Shown: positions 16,295 through 25,739, counted from the stretch's first letter. The stretch is 64,000 bases of DNA from JAAZZY01 sp964612505 (GCA_964612505.1 CAZTEX010000011.1:12956-76955), one strand, 5' to 3'. A program made the numbers and translations. The notes: generated by a model from the letters alone, not told the origin.

Positions 16295-17455
16295 ATGGGA
16301 GTGTCTGCTATCTTGAAAACGCTATCAAAGAGTCGACTCAGCAAGAAGGAACGGGAACTCAAGGTTTTATTTAACTTAATTGAGCTTTATATTAGTGAGG
16401 GTCAACCAATTGGCTCTAAGACTCTTATGGAGAAAAGGTTTAAGAGTTTAAGTTCGGCGACGATTCGCAATTACTTTGCCTCCTTAGAAGCAGGCGGATT
16501 TTTGTCGCAGCAGCATGCTTCAGGAGGACGAATCCCCACTGAAGAAGCTTATAGAATTTATGCAGAGGAGTTCTTAAAAGACGGAGTTTTAAATGAAAAC
16601 AAAGATAAAAAACTCAAAGAATTGGCCTATTTTGCCGATAAAAATCTAGCTTTATACCTTCAAAGAGCAGCTCAACTTTTGAGCGAAACAACAGGTTACC
16701 CCGTTTTTTTATCAGCTCCCCGATTTGATCAGGATTTTATTACCGACATCAAGCTTGTCTTAATTGATGCAAATAGATGTTTATGTGTGGTTTTAACAGA
16801 GCTAGGACTGATTCGCAGTGAAATTCTGTACTTAGAGACCAAGCTTCATCATCATGCTCTGAAAAGGGTGGAGGATGCACTGATTGCTCGTGTTAAATCA
16901 GTTGAGAATTCAGTAAGACTGAGTCATGACGAAGAAATTTTGACTCAAAAGATTTATAATGAAGTGATGGTTCGCTACATTATTGGATATTCTAACTTTA
17001 GTATAGAAGAGGTGTATACAACAGGACTATCAACCCTACTAGGATATCCTGAGTTAAATAGCGCTGAAAGTTTTGTGAGAGGGCTTGCCCTTTTTGAAAA
17101 CCCTAATTACATTCGACTTTTGATTAAAGAAAGTTGCAGAGAGAAATCGCTTAAAACGTTCATTGGCTCTCAGCTCTCTAAATTCAGCCCCTTAACGCAA
17201 GAGTGTAGCTCGATTTGTTTACCTTATCTAATTGGTGGAAAAATTGTAGGTGCTGTTGGAATCTTAGGTCCCATGCGGATGCCATATCGAGATTTGTTTG
17301 GAACATTGCATGCATTTACAGAGTATATCAGCTCAACTCTCACAAAGAGTATGGTAAAACACAAATTAACCTATCGCGTTCCTCAGGATGGGCAAGTTTA
17401 TTTAGAAGCAAATACTTATAATACTCAAGCCATGCTTGAAGATAAAAGACATTAA
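16295..17455 (+). CDS. hrcA: Heat-inducible transcription repressor HrcA
   Basis: Represses chaperone operons by binding CIRCE. The N-terminal winged helix includes LFNLIELYISEGQPIGSKTL and SATIRNYFASLEAGGFL; ASGGRIPTEEAYR is the signature that follows. GAF-like middle domain, then LLIGGKIVGAVGILGPMRM-type residues near 315-330. At 386 residues it is longer than the usual 340 because of a C-terminal tail (after about 365), as in other chlamydiae. First gene of the operon, with the operator and promoter directly upstream. Confidence 0.94.
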   Translation: MGVSAILKTLSKSRLSKKERELKVLFNLIELYISEGQPIGSKTLMEKRFKSLSSATIRNYFASLEAGGFLSQQHASGGRIPTEEAYRIYAEEFLKDGVLNENKDKKLKELAYFADKNLALYLQRAAQLLSETTGYPVFLSAPRFDQDFITDIKLVLIDANRCLCVVLTELGLIRSEILYLETKLHHHALKRVEDALIARVKSVENSVRLSHDEEILTQKIYNEVMVRYIIGYSNFSIEEVYTTGLSTLLGYPELNSAESFVRGLALFENPNYIRLLIKESCREKSLKTFIGSQLSKFSPLTQECSSICLPYLIGGKIVGAVGILGPMRMPYRDLFGTLHAFTEYISSTLTKSMVKHKLTYRVPQDGQVYLEANTYNTQAMLEDKRH

Positions 17456-17467
17456 AAGGAAACCACT

Positions 17468-18085
17468 ATGAGTCATAAAGAACCGCAAGAAAAACCATTT
17501 GAAGATGAAAAGCCCCTTTTTGAAGAAAATGTGGAAAGCAAGGAACCCATCATGATGACAGTTACCAAAGAGCAGTGGGATCATCTTCAAAATGAACTTA
17601 AAGAATATAAAGATAAAAATTTAAGGATTTTAGCAGAGTCTGAAAACACGCGCAAAAGGTTGCAAAAAGAAAAAACAGAGATGCAATCTTACGCTAAAGA
17701 AAACTTAATTTGTGAATTTTTAAACCCTATAGATCATTTTGAAAAAGCTCTCAGTTTTAAAGAGCAACAATCAGATGAAGTCAAAAGTTGGATGATGGGC
17801 TTTGAAATGATCTTAACGCAATTTAAAGATATATTAAATCAAAATGAAATCAGGCCTATTGAGTCTGTTGGTCGTCCCTTTGATCCTTATTTCCATGAAG
17901 CTATGGAAGCAGAAGAGACTACTAAATATGTCCCAAATACAATCATTAAAGAGCATGTCAAAGGCTATATGATTGGAGAAAGGGTGATAAGACCAGCAAA
18001 AGTGAAAGTTGCTAAAAAGCCTGCTGCTCATAGCGACGAAGGTCAGACTCTAGAGGCTAAAACATCAAAAGAAACTATAAATTAA
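17468..18085 (+). CDS. grpE: Nucleotide exchange factor GrpE
   Basis: Co-chaperone that releases ADP from DnaK. The long N-terminal coiled coil (about residues 30-95) includes NLRILAESENTRKRLQKE. The C-terminal beta domain has GRPFDPYFHEAMEAEET and KGYMIGERVIRPAKVKV, the family signature. 205 residues. AAAGGA lies 8 nt before the ATG; the gap from hrcA is 12 nt and to dnaK 13 nt, so it is a single operon. Confidence 0.95.
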   Translation: MSHKEPQEKPFEDEKPLFEENVESKEPIMMTVTKEQWDHLQNELKEYKDKNLRILAESENTRKRLQKEKTEMQSYAKENLICEFLNPIDHFEKALSFKEQQSDEVKSWMMGFEMILTQFKDILNQNEIRPIESVGRPFDPYFHEAMEAEETTKYVPNTIIKEHVKGYMIGERVIRPAKVKVAKKPAAHSDEGQTLEAKTSKETIN

Positions 18086-18098
18086 AAGGAAGGTTATT

Positions 18099-20024
18099 AT
18101 GGCAGAGAATAAGAAAGGAAAAATTATCGGGATTGATTTAGGAACAACCAACTCTTGCGTAGCTGTGATGGAAGGAAGCTCTGCAAAGGTGATTGTTTCT
18201 GCTGAAGGTGGACGTACAACACCCTCTGTTGTCTCATTTAAAGGCAATGAGCGCTTAGTGGGAATTCCTGCTAAACGTCAAGCGGTTACAAATCCAGATA
18301 AAACATTAGCATCTACGAAACGCTTTATCGGAAGAAAGTATGATGAAGTGCGTGGTGAAATTGAAATGGTCCCTTATAAAGTGATTAAGAATAGCAATGG
18401 GGACGCTGTCTTTGAAATAGATGGAAAACAAGTTTCTCCAGAAGAAATGGCTGCTCAAATTCTGATTAAAATGAAAGAGACGGCAGAAGCTTATCTCGGG
18501 GAAAAAGTCACAGAAGCAGTTATTACTGTACCAGCTTATTTTAACGACTCACAACGTCAATCGACAAAAGATGCTGGTCGAATTGCAGGTCTTGAGGTGA
18601 AGCGAATTATCCCAGAGCCTACTGCTGCCGCTCTAGCCTATGGACTTGATAAAGAGGGTGACAAAAAGGTTGCCGTTTTTGACTTAGGAGGGGGAACTTT
18701 TGATATTTCTATCCTTGAGATCGGAGATGGTGTTTTTGAAGTTCTTGCAACCAATGGAGATACCCACCTTGGTGGAGATGATTTTGATATCGCCATTATT
18801 AATTGGATGGTTGAAGAATTTAAAAAAGAACACGGGATTAATTTAAAGCAAGATAAGATGGCTTTGCAAAGATTAAGAGATGCTGCTGAAAAAGCAAAAA
18901 TTGAGCTTTCAGGAGTCATGTCCACAGAGATTAATCAGCCATTTATTACGATGGATGCCACAGGTCCTAAACATTTAGCTTTAACTTTAACCAGAGCTCA
19001 ACTTGAAAAACTAACGCATGACTTAGTAGAAAGAACTAAAGAACCATGCTTAAAAGCGCTCAAAGATGCTGGAGTGAATAAAGAAGATATTCATGATGTG
19101 ATCTTGGTGGGTGGTATGAGCCGGATGCCTATTGTGCAAGAAATGGTGAAAACTATTTTTGGTCGTGAACCTCATAAAGGCGTGAACCCTGATGAAGTTG
19201 TTGCACTAGGTGCTGCTATTCAAGGGGGAGTATTAGGGGGCGATGTTAAAGACGTTCTTTTATTAGATGTTATTCCTCTAACTTTAGGTATTGAAACGTT
19301 AGGGGGAGTCTTAACTCCACTCGTTGAGAAAAATACAACCATTCCAACGCAAAAGAAACAGGTATTTTCAACTGCTGCGGATAATCAACCTGCAGTGACA
19401 ATTCGTGTTCTTCAAGGGGAACGCAAAATGGCTAACGATAACAAAGAAATTGGCCGTTTTGATCTAACAGATATCCCCCCAGCTCCTCGAGGAATGCCTC
19501 AAATTGAAGTTGCGTTTGATATTGATGCAGATGGAATTTTACATGTTTCTGCTAAAGACTTGCAGTCAGGTAAAGAACAAAAAATTCGTATTGAAGCCAA
19601 GTCAGGACTTTCTCAAGCTGAGATAGATCGAATGGTTAAAGATGCGGAGATGCATGCGGAAGAAGATAAAGTCAAAAAAGAACAAATAGAAGCTAAAAAT
19701 GAAGCTGATGCGCTTGTTTTTAGAGCAGAAAAATCTTTGAATGATTTTAAAGATAAACTTCCCAAGGAAATTGTTTCTGAGATTCAGTCTAAAGTGGATT
19801 CTTGTAAAAAAGCTTTAAAGGATAACAACTTAGAAAAAATTAAAAGTACGAAATCTGATTTAGAGCAAAGCATTCAAAAGATTGGTGAAGCAATGCAACG
19901 CCAAGCAGGAGCGGGTGCAACACCTCCTCCAGGAGCTGCTGCTCAAAATAAGAGTGCAAACACTGATGAAAAGATTGAAGATGCAGAAGTTGAAATAATG
20001 GACTCTGAAGATCAAAATAATTAA
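18099..20024 (+). CDS. dnaK: Chaperone DnaK (Hsp70)
   Basis: ATP-dependent chaperone. Seen: IGIDLGTTNSCVAVM at the start, VFDLGGGTFDISIL, VILVGGMSRMPIVQ, the interdomain linker VLLLDVIPLTLGIET, the substrate-binding domain and a helical lid ending in an acidic tail (EDAEVEIMD) typical of bacterial DnaK. 641 residues. AAGGAAGG precedes the ATG. Last gene of the CIRCE-controlled operon and followed by a strong terminator. Confidence 0.98.
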   Translation: MAENKKGKIIGIDLGTTNSCVAVMEGSSAKVIVSAEGGRTTPSVVSFKGNERLVGIPAKRQAVTNPDKTLASTKRFIGRKYDEVRGEIEMVPYKVIKNSNGDAVFEIDGKQVSPEEMAAQILIKMKETAEAYLGEKVTEAVITVPAYFNDSQRQSTKDAGRIAGLEVKRIIPEPTAAALAYGLDKEGDKKVAVFDLGGGTFDISILEIGDGVFEVLATNGDTHLGGDDFDIAIINWMVEEFKKEHGINLKQDKMALQRLRDAAEKAKIELSGVMSTEINQPFITMDATGPKHLALTLTRAQLEKLTHDLVERTKEPCLKALKDAGVNKEDIHDVILVGGMSRMPIVQEMVKTIFGREPHKGVNPDEVVALGAAIQGGVLGGDVKDVLLLDVIPLTLGIETLGGVLTPLVEKNTTIPTQKKQVFSTAADNQPAVTIRVLQGERKMANDNKEIGRFDLTDIPPAPRGMPQIEVAFDIDADGILHVSAKDLQSGKEQKIRIEAKSGLSQAEIDRMVKDAEMHAEEDKVKKEQIEAKNEADALVFRAEKSLNDFKDKLPKEIVSEIQSKVDSCKKALKDNNLEKIKSTKSDLEQSIQKIGEAMQRQAGAGATPPPGAAAQNKSANTDEKIEDAEVEIMDSEDQNN

Positions 20025-20060
20025 ATCTTCCATGTCCATTTTTTAGGCTATGCGTGTTTT

Positions 20061-20090
20061 AAACCCCTGTAAATTTTACAGGGGTTTTCA
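20061..20090 (+). terminator. Intrinsic terminator after dnaK
   Basis: AAACCCCTGTAAA / TTTACAGGGGTTTT hairpin with a very tight loop, followed by a short T-rich run. Confidence 0.85.
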
Positions 20091-20123
20091 TTTTCTAATG
20101 ATACTTGAAAAGTCGTCATTTTC

Positions 20124-20153
20124 TTGACTTAAATTCATAAAAAATTTTAATTT
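20124..20153 (+). promoter_or_regulatory. Probable promoter of the first porin gene
   Basis: TTGACT followed after 16-18 nt of AT-rich spacer by a TTTAAT/TAATTT -10-like element. It is less exact than the promoters of the other two intact porin genes but lies in the same relative position. Confidence 0.4.
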
Positions 20154-20188
20154 AACTCTTTTCAAAATTTTTCTTAGGGGGATATCCT

Positions 20189-21115
20189 ATGAAATCATTA
20201 AACATGAAGAGAATTTGTACATTCTTATGTGCAATAGTATGTTCTAGTATGTTATTTGCAGACATAGATGCTGATCAGCTCATTGCTCAGTCTTCTAAAT
20301 CAAAAGCAAGAGCGGCTAGACAAAAGAAAAGCCAACGTACCCCAAATTCTTGGGTTCCGTATTTCCTGAAAACTAAAGTAGTTGAACCAACTAAGAGCTC
20401 ATTTTACCAACAAAACGTCGGTATCGGTTTTCTTTATTTTTCAACGATTAGAGGCAATTTAAATCCTACAAACGTTACTGGTGCTGGTATAACAAATAAA
20501 AAGCTAACTGGACATTTGATGTACAATCGTACGCCAGTGGCTGAATTTATTGTTGGTACAGATATTCTGTATTGGTTAAAAGTGGCTCTTGCATACCAAC
20601 ATCAAGGTGATATTGTTGTTCAAACTAGACCTCAATTTGTTGTGGCCGATGCAGGTGGTGCAGTTGATTTGACATCTCAAGTTCGCTTAGATGCAGTTCA
20701 ATTTAAAGTCTACTTGTTAAATCCACGTACTCTTGTCTGGAAAAATATGTATTATGAACAGTACCTAGGTCTTGCTGTAGGACCAGGCTGGCAGACATGG
20801 ATTGATAACAGAACTGCTTCTGTAGGATCTGTGACACTTCGTCCAAAGTTTTCTGCTAACTGTGTTTACACTGTAGATCTTGGTGTTAAGCTTAGAAAAG
20901 CACTTCCAAGCTATATCATGTCTTTCACAGCTGGATGTAAATACACTGGTTGGGGACAAGCAAGAAGCATAGGAAAAATTACTCAACAGTATAATTCAAG
21001 TGCGGGCGTTTCGGGAACTGGAAGAAATGGTTTTCCAGCTGCTTTAAACAACCCTGTCAGTATCAAAACTGTTTATCAATTTGCACCTTATGTTGGAGTA
21101 CAGTTTAACTTCTAA
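20189..21115 (+). CDS. MOMP-like outer-membrane protein (single barrel, copy 1)
   Basis: 308 residues with a signal peptide (residues 1-25, ending LFA-D). The mature chain alternates short amphipathic strands and ends in GVQFNF, a terminal-aromatic signal for BAM-dependent insertion. Family landmarks: QQNVGIGFLYF, YNRTPV, LAVGPGWQTWID, GCKYTGWGQAR, YQFAPYVG. Few cysteines, unlike the disulfide-linked Chlamydia MOMP. AGGGGG lies 7 nt before the ATG. First unit of a tandem array whose members share these landmarks; a general porin role is inferred from fold-like features and context. Confidence 0.8.
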   Translation: MKSLNMKRICTFLCAIVCSSMLFADIDADQLIAQSSKSKARAARQKKSQRTPNSWVPYFLKTKVVEPTKSSFYQQNVGIGFLYFSTIRGNLNPTNVTGAGITNKKLTGHLMYNRTPVAEFIVGTDILYWLKVALAYQHQGDIVVQTRPQFVVADAGGAVDLTSQVRLDAVQFKVYLLNPRTLVWKNMYYEQYLGLAVGPGWQTWIDNRTASVGSVTLRPKFSANCVYTVDLGVKLRKALPSYIMSFTAGCKYTGWGQARSIGKITQQYNSSAGVSGTGRNGFPAALNNPVSIKTVYQFAPYVGVQFNF

Positions 21116-21143
21116 AGTAAGTTAACAGTATTCTCAAGATTCA

Positions 21144-21180
21144 ACATGACTCTAGAAAACTCTAGGGTCATGTTTTTTTT
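21144..21180 (+). terminator. Terminator of porin copy 1
   Basis: ACATGAC...CTAGA hairpin closing with TCTAGGGTCATGT and eight or more Ts. The ACATGAC/GTCATGT base is shared with the terminator after copy 2. Confidence 0.82.
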
Positions 21181-21190
21181 ATAACAAGTG

Positions 21191-21745
21191 GCATTTGTTC
21201 AGCCAGTATCCTCAAAGCCTAGAACAAACAACAAAGCCTCACAAGCCTGTAAGCCGTTTAATGTACAACCCACAAGTCGGTTGAAGCTATTATAACAGAT
21301 ATTTGGTGCTAGCTAAAAATGGCTCTTGCCTATCAGTACCAAGGTGATATGTTATTCAAAAAAAGACCTCAAGTGATTGTAAAAGCGTCGTCAGATGAGA
21401 GTTTGAGCGTAGCTGACTTTACATTCCAAGTTCGTTTAGGTGCGATTCAATCTAAAGCCTACTTGCTTAATCCACGTACTCTTGTATGGAAGCATATACA
21501 CTGTAGATCTTGGTGTTAAAATGAGAAAAGTACATCCACGCTATAGTCTCTTACAGCTAGATGTAAGTACACGGGTTGAGGATAAGCAAGAAGCATAAGA
21601 AAAACAAACCAACAATATCAAGTAAGTACATTGCAAGATAATGGTGTGAAGAAAATGGTGAGCGAGCTGCTTTAAGTAATCCATTCGGAATCAATACAGC
21701 GCATCCATTTACATCTTAATATGTGTGTGCAATTTAGCTTTTATA
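21191..21745 (+). pseudogene. Decayed MOMP-like porin copy
   Basis: Nucleotide similarity to both flanking porin genes is obvious but broken. CCTCAAAGCCTAGAACAA near the start matches copy 2 after its signal peptide; LAYQYQGD, DFTFQVRLGAIQSKAYLLNP and RTLVWK follow in one frame; then a deletion joins the WKH region to CACTGTAGATCTTGGTGTTA, skipping the GPGWQTW segment; the end reads VQFSF-like in another frame. The signal peptide and start are lost. A weakened version of the shared terminator follows near 21795-21826. It was formerly the middle unit of the array. Confidence 0.85.
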
Positions 21746-21835
21746 ATAAGTTAAAAATAATCTAGTTAAAAGCATTCTAAAGATTCAATATAACTCTAAA
21801 AAATCTCTAGCGTCATGTTTTTTTTTGAAAACAAT

Positions 21836-21865
21836 TTGACATTAATTGGAATAAAAAAATATTGT
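21836..21865 (+). promoter_or_regulatory. Promoter of porin copy 2
   Basis: TTGACA, 18-nt spacer, TATTGT. The -35 is perfect and the -10 matches 4 of 6. It lies about 40 nt before the ATG and just after the remnant terminator of the decayed copy. Confidence 0.65.
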
Positions 21866-21902
21866 GGTATTTTTTAAACATTATCTCTTGGGGGGATATT
21901 AT

Positions 21903-22829
21903 ATGAAATTGAAAAAACTGAACAAAATGTGCATGTTTATCTGCGCATTGGTTTTTTCTAGCGCATTGTTTGCTGAGGTACCAGAAACTCAATTGGTGAG
22001 TCAGCAACAATCCTCAAAGCCTAGAACAACCACCAGTAAAAGTAACGGCCAAACTCGTAGATTTTGGAAGCCGTATTATTTAAAACTGAAAGAAGTTGAG
22101 CCTGCTCTAACTTCATTTTATCAACAAAACGTCGGTATCGGTTTCTTACGTTTTTCAGGAATCAGAGGGAACTTAAATCCTACTAACGTAACAGGTGCTG
22201 TATCGTCTAACGATAAGTTAGTCGGTCATCTAATGTATAACCGTACACCGCTTGTAGAGTTTGTTATTGGTACAGATATCTATCGTTGGTGGAAAATGGG
22301 GATCTCATATCAACACCAAGGTGGGATCGTTGTTCAAACTAGACCTCAAACTGTTGTAGCAGATGCAGGTGGTGCAGTTGATTTGACATCTCAAGTTCGC
22401 TTAGATGCAATTATGTTTAAAACATATTTTGTGCTTCCATACGTATTAACTTGGTTAAATCTTTATAACGAAGCATATCTTGGCCTTGCTGTAGGACCAG
22501 GCTGGCAAACATGGATTGATAACAGAACTGCTGCTGTAGGATCTGTTACTCTTCGTCCAAAGTTTTCTGCTAACTGTGTATATACTGTAGACCTTGGATT
22601 TAAAATGAGAAAAGCTCTTCCAAACTATAACATGTCTTTTACTCTTGGTTGCAAATATAACCAATGGGGACAAGCAAGATATATCGGAAAAGCTGGTCAG
22701 CAGTATGATTCAAGCACGGGTGTAGTACGCACAGGAAGCAACGGCTTACGAGCTGCGTTAAGCAATCCTCCACGTATTATAACTGTTTATCAGTTTGCTC
22801 CGTATGTTGGGGTTCAATTTAACTTCTAA
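21903..22829 (+). CDS. MOMP-like outer-membrane protein (single barrel, copy 2)
   Basis: 308 residues, the same length as copy 1. Start placed at the ATG preceded by GGGGGG (about 8 nt), which opens a proper signal peptide ending LFA-E; an upstream in-frame ATG 13 codons earlier lacks this. Long stretches are identical to copy 1 (the QTRPQ...ADAGGAVDLTSQVRLDA region and GPGWQTWIDNR), while the segments around NDKL, YRWWKMG and LPYVLTWLNL differ, as expected for exposed loops under diversifying change. Ends in GVQFNF. Confidence 0.82.
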   Translation: MKLKKLNKMCMFICALVFSSALFAEVPETQLVSQQQSSKPRTTTSKSNGQTRRFWKPYYLKLKEVEPALTSFYQQNVGIGFLRFSGIRGNLNPTNVTGAVSSNDKLVGHLMYNRTPLVEFVIGTDIYRWWKMGISYQHQGGIVVQTRPQTVVADAGGAVDLTSQVRLDAIMFKTYFVLPYVLTWLNLYNEAYLGLAVGPGWQTWIDNRTAAVGSVTLRPKFSANCVYTVDLGFKMRKALPNYNMSFTLGCKYNQWGQARYIGKAGQQYDSSTGVVRTGSNGLRAALSNPPRIITVYQFAPYVGVQFNF

Positions 22830-22860
22830 AAGAAGTAAATAGCTTCCATAGGATATCTCG

Positions 22861-22897
22861 ACATGACTTTGGTCCTTCCAAAGTCATGTTTTTTTTT
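22861..22897 (+). terminator. Terminator of porin copy 2
   Basis: ACATGACTTTGG, a short loop, CCAAAGTCATGT, then nine Ts. The base of the stem is the same as in copy 1. Confidence 0.87.
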
Positions 22898-22915
22898 GTC
22901 TAAAAGATTTTTTTA

Positions 22916-22944
22916 TTGCAGGGATTGTGATCAAGCCCTATAAA
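22916..22944 (+). promoter_or_regulatory. Promoter of the triple porin gene
   Basis: TTGCAG, exactly 17-nt spacer, TATAAA. Predicted start about 7 nt later, giving a leader of roughly 20 nt before the ATG. The gene therefore has its own transcription unit between the copy 2 terminator and its start. Confidence 0.62.
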
Positions 22945-22972
22945 AAAAATTTTTGACTAAAAAAATATAGTA

Positions 22973-25723
22973 ATGGTTAAACCGTTTTTACTTCTTCTAG
23001 TTAGTTTGATTCTCCTTCCTTGTTCTCTATTTGCACATTCAGAGGAGGAAGAGAAGAAATCTCCACGCCTTCTCAAAACACCCTTAAGTTTTTTACCTTC
23101 CAACGATCAAGAGCAAGCCCGTAAAGTTGAAAAAGAACGCCAAGCCGCTAAAAAAGAGCGGGCCAAGAAAGATCAAGAAAGAGAAAAGTTTGCTCAATAT
23201 AAGAAACGGGTTAAGAATAAAAGATACAAGTACCTCATTAATTCATGGGAGCCTTATTGGGTTGCGGCCAAAGAAATTGAAGAGGAAAAATACTTGTTTT
23301 TTCAGACCAACATTGGAGTTGGCTTTCTTTACTTTGACAAAGTAAGGGGAAATATTGGAGCGCTTCCTGCCAGTGAATTTAGAATTAACGGCTCTATTCC
23401 GCTTCAAGGAAGATTGCGCTACAATCGAACACCCTTATTTGAATTTTTACTTGGATATCAAGAACTATCTTGGGTCAGCGCTGCAATCTCCTATCAACAC
23501 CAAAGCTCTGTCACTGTCTTTACCAAATTTATAGATAGCCAAAATGCTTTTGTTGATCCTGGCGAGATTGTTAGAGACCCTCAAGGTCAATTTCGCTCTG
23601 ATTTTTCAATAGATGCATTTATGTTAAAAGGTTATGTGGAATTCCCATGGCCCATGATCTGGAAAATGACAGCTTACACTCCTTATTTGGGAGCTGGTAT
23701 TGGAATGGGATGGCAAAGTTGGACTAGAGTAGAAGATGATCTTACTTCTAACTTTACTTCTAACTTTCAAGATGGTGCTTTTAGAGTGTATCTGTCCAAT
23801 CAGTTATTCTTTCGAGCCAAATATTGCGCCAATTTTGTTTGGGGTGCGGATGCTGGAATCAAAATTCAAAATGCTTTGCCCAGCAATCATTTTTCAATTA
23901 AAGCGGGATGTAAATACAATCAATGGGGACAAGCAAGAAACCTAGGGAAAGGGGCAGATCAAGATGGAGCCACATATAGGTTAATAAAACCTTTTTCCAT
24001 CAAAACGGTCTATTCTTTTGCACCTTACTTGGGCTTTCAATGGAATATTCCCAATTCATCCTTTAGCTTGCCTCCTGACATGGTTGGTGGAAGAGCCGCA
24101 GATACGTGGAAACCATATTTTGTCGATGGTAGTGAATTACAACTACCTCGCGCCATATTTTCACAATTTACAGCAGGGATAGGCTTTTTATATTTTGCAG
24201 GAGTCAAAGGGGCTCTTACAATCGGCCCACTCGGCGGTTATAGTACTAATTATGGAGAATGCCCAGGTAAGTTTTCATTAGGATATAACCGCACGCCAGT
24301 GATCGAGTATATTTTCGGTTTTCGTATCAGCCCTTGGTTTAAAGCAGGTTTTTCAAAGCAATTTCAAAGTAACATCTACATCCAAACTAAAGACAAAAGA
24401 AATATTAATGGCGTCATACCTGCATTTTCGCAATTTCAAGCTAATTTAAATCTCCTTTCTGGAGGTTTGAAGATTTATTTAGAAATACCAAAGCCTCTGA
24501 TTTGGAAAAATTTGGCTTATGCCTATTTCTTATCTGGCACAGCAGGGCCCTGTTGGCAAAGCTGGAATAGAATGGGGGTCGTAATCAAAGCTCAAAATGG
24601 AACCAGCGCCCTTTCTAGCTTGTTTCCTCTGCGATCTAAAGTAGTTCCTAATCCCTATTTTATGGCAGATACTGGTTTAAAAATTAAAAATGCTCGTTTT
24701 GATGTTAATTTCTACATGATTGCAGGTTGTAAATATAGCTATTGGGGAGCTGCTCGAAATTTAGGAAAAATTGATCAACAATATCCAAGTTATCGAGTTG
24801 GACTTGTAGAACCTTTTCAAATCAAAACTCTTTACTCTTTTGTTCCATACCTTGGAGTACAATGGGATTTTGGCAGCGCTTATCAATATACACATAAAAA
24901 ACCTTATTTGATTGATGGAAAAGATGTCTCTGCTCATTTGCCTTTTGTTGCAAAAATCAAAGGCCTTTACAAGGAGCGCCCTTTTTTCACACAAGTTAAT
25001 ACAGGGGTTGGCTTTTTATACTTTGATCAAGTTAGGTCTAACTTAGCAGGTGTTCCTGCAGCAGGCAACTTTAGCGACTTAGGATCCTATGAGTATTCTG
25101 GTAAACCCAGTTACAATAGAACACCTCTTTTTGAATTTTTAATTGGAAGACGTATTTTTGATTGGTGGAGTATCGTACTTTCCTATCAAAGTCAAGGATC
25201 TGTGGCTATTTCCACTCCATTGTTAAAGCCTACAACACCTCCTCCTTCGACAACGGTGTATAGTGATTCAAGAGCGTCTTTTGTGGCTAACTTTAGAGTT
25301 GATGCCATTATGCCCAAACTCTACTTCCATTCGCCATGGTCATTGGTTTGGATGAGAGTCGTCAGTAACCCTTATATAGCCGTAGGAGCAGGTATTGGCT
25401 GGCAAAGCTGGACACGCATCGATGTTCAACGCCCTACAATCATTACTTCTGCTGACTTGCCTGAGCAGCTAAATCAATCCCTCAATCAAAAAATCAGTGC
25501 CAATGCTGTTTGGACAATCGATTGTGGTTTTAAATCTTGTGTTGCTTACCCTGGAGCCAGGCTATCTACCACTTTAGGTATTAAATTTAACGATTGGGGA
25601 CAAGCTAGATCTATGGGATCTATCGATAGCTTGAACGGTTCACGAACAGGTATTTTTAAACCTTTCAAAGTCTTAATGGTTTATTCTTTTGCTCCATATT
25701 TTGGAGTGCAGTTTAACTTTTAA
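22973..25723 (+). CDS. Triple-fused MOMP-like outer-membrane protein
   Basis: 916 residues: signal peptide (1-21), a charged Lys/Glu/Arg-rich helical stretch (about 45-85), then three successive copies of the single-barrel domain seen in the upstream porins: about 91-358, 378-633 and 643-916. Each copy opens with W/KPY.. and GVGFLYF-type strands, has YNRTP, a central G..WQSW (246, 526, 809), a KYN/WGQAR-type strand and closes with YSFAPYLG.QW/F. Only the last copy ends in the GVQFNF sorting signal. The copies differ at most positions, so the fusion is not recent. Its likely role is a multi-pore porin or a covalently linked porin trimer. Confidence 0.85.
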   Translation: MVKPFLLLLVSLILLPCSLFAHSEEEEKKSPRLLKTPLSFLPSNDQEQARKVEKERQAAKKERAKKDQEREKFAQYKKRVKNKRYKYLINSWEPYWVAAKEIEEEKYLFFQTNIGVGFLYFDKVRGNIGALPASEFRINGSIPLQGRLRYNRTPLFEFLLGYQELSWVSAAISYQHQSSVTVFTKFIDSQNAFVDPGEIVRDPQGQFRSDFSIDAFMLKGYVEFPWPMIWKMTAYTPYLGAGIGMGWQSWTRVEDDLTSNFTSNFQDGAFRVYLSNQLFFRAKYCANFVWGADAGIKIQNALPSNHFSIKAGCKYNQWGQARNLGKGADQDGATYRLIKPFSIKTVYSFAPYLGFQWNIPNSSFSLPPDMVGGRAADTWKPYFVDGSELQLPRAIFSQFTAGIGFLYFAGVKGALTIGPLGGYSTNYGECPGKFSLGYNRTPVIEYIFGFRISPWFKAGFSKQFQSNIYIQTKDKRNINGVIPAFSQFQANLNLLSGGLKIYLEIPKPLIWKNLAYAYFLSGTAGPCWQSWNRMGVVIKAQNGTSALSSLFPLRSKVVPNPYFMADTGLKIKNARFDVNFYMIAGCKYSYWGAARNLGKIDQQYPSYRVGLVEPFQIKTLYSFVPYLGVQWDFGSAYQYTHKKPYLIDGKDVSAHLPFVAKIKGLYKERPFFTQVNTGVGFLYFDQVRSNLAGVPAAGNFSDLGSYEYSGKPSYNRTPLFEFLIGRRIFDWWSIVLSYQSQGSVAISTPLLKPTTPPPSTTVYSDSRASFVANFRVDAIMPKLYFHSPWSLVWMRVVSNPYIAVGAGIGWQSWTRIDVQRPTIITSADLPEQLNQSLNQKISANAVWTIDCGFKSCVAYPGARLSTTLGIKFNDWGQARSMGSIDSLNGSRTGIFKPFKVLMVYSFAPYFGVQFNF

Positions 25724-25739
25724 ATAAAGTTCTAAGCTC

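Noticed and set aside
22973..25723. Possibility that the triple porin is an assembly or frameshift artefact
   Set aside because: The three copies are too diverged to be a collapsed repeat, the linkers are in frame, and only the first has a signal peptide and only the last a terminal sorting signal, as expected of a true fusion.
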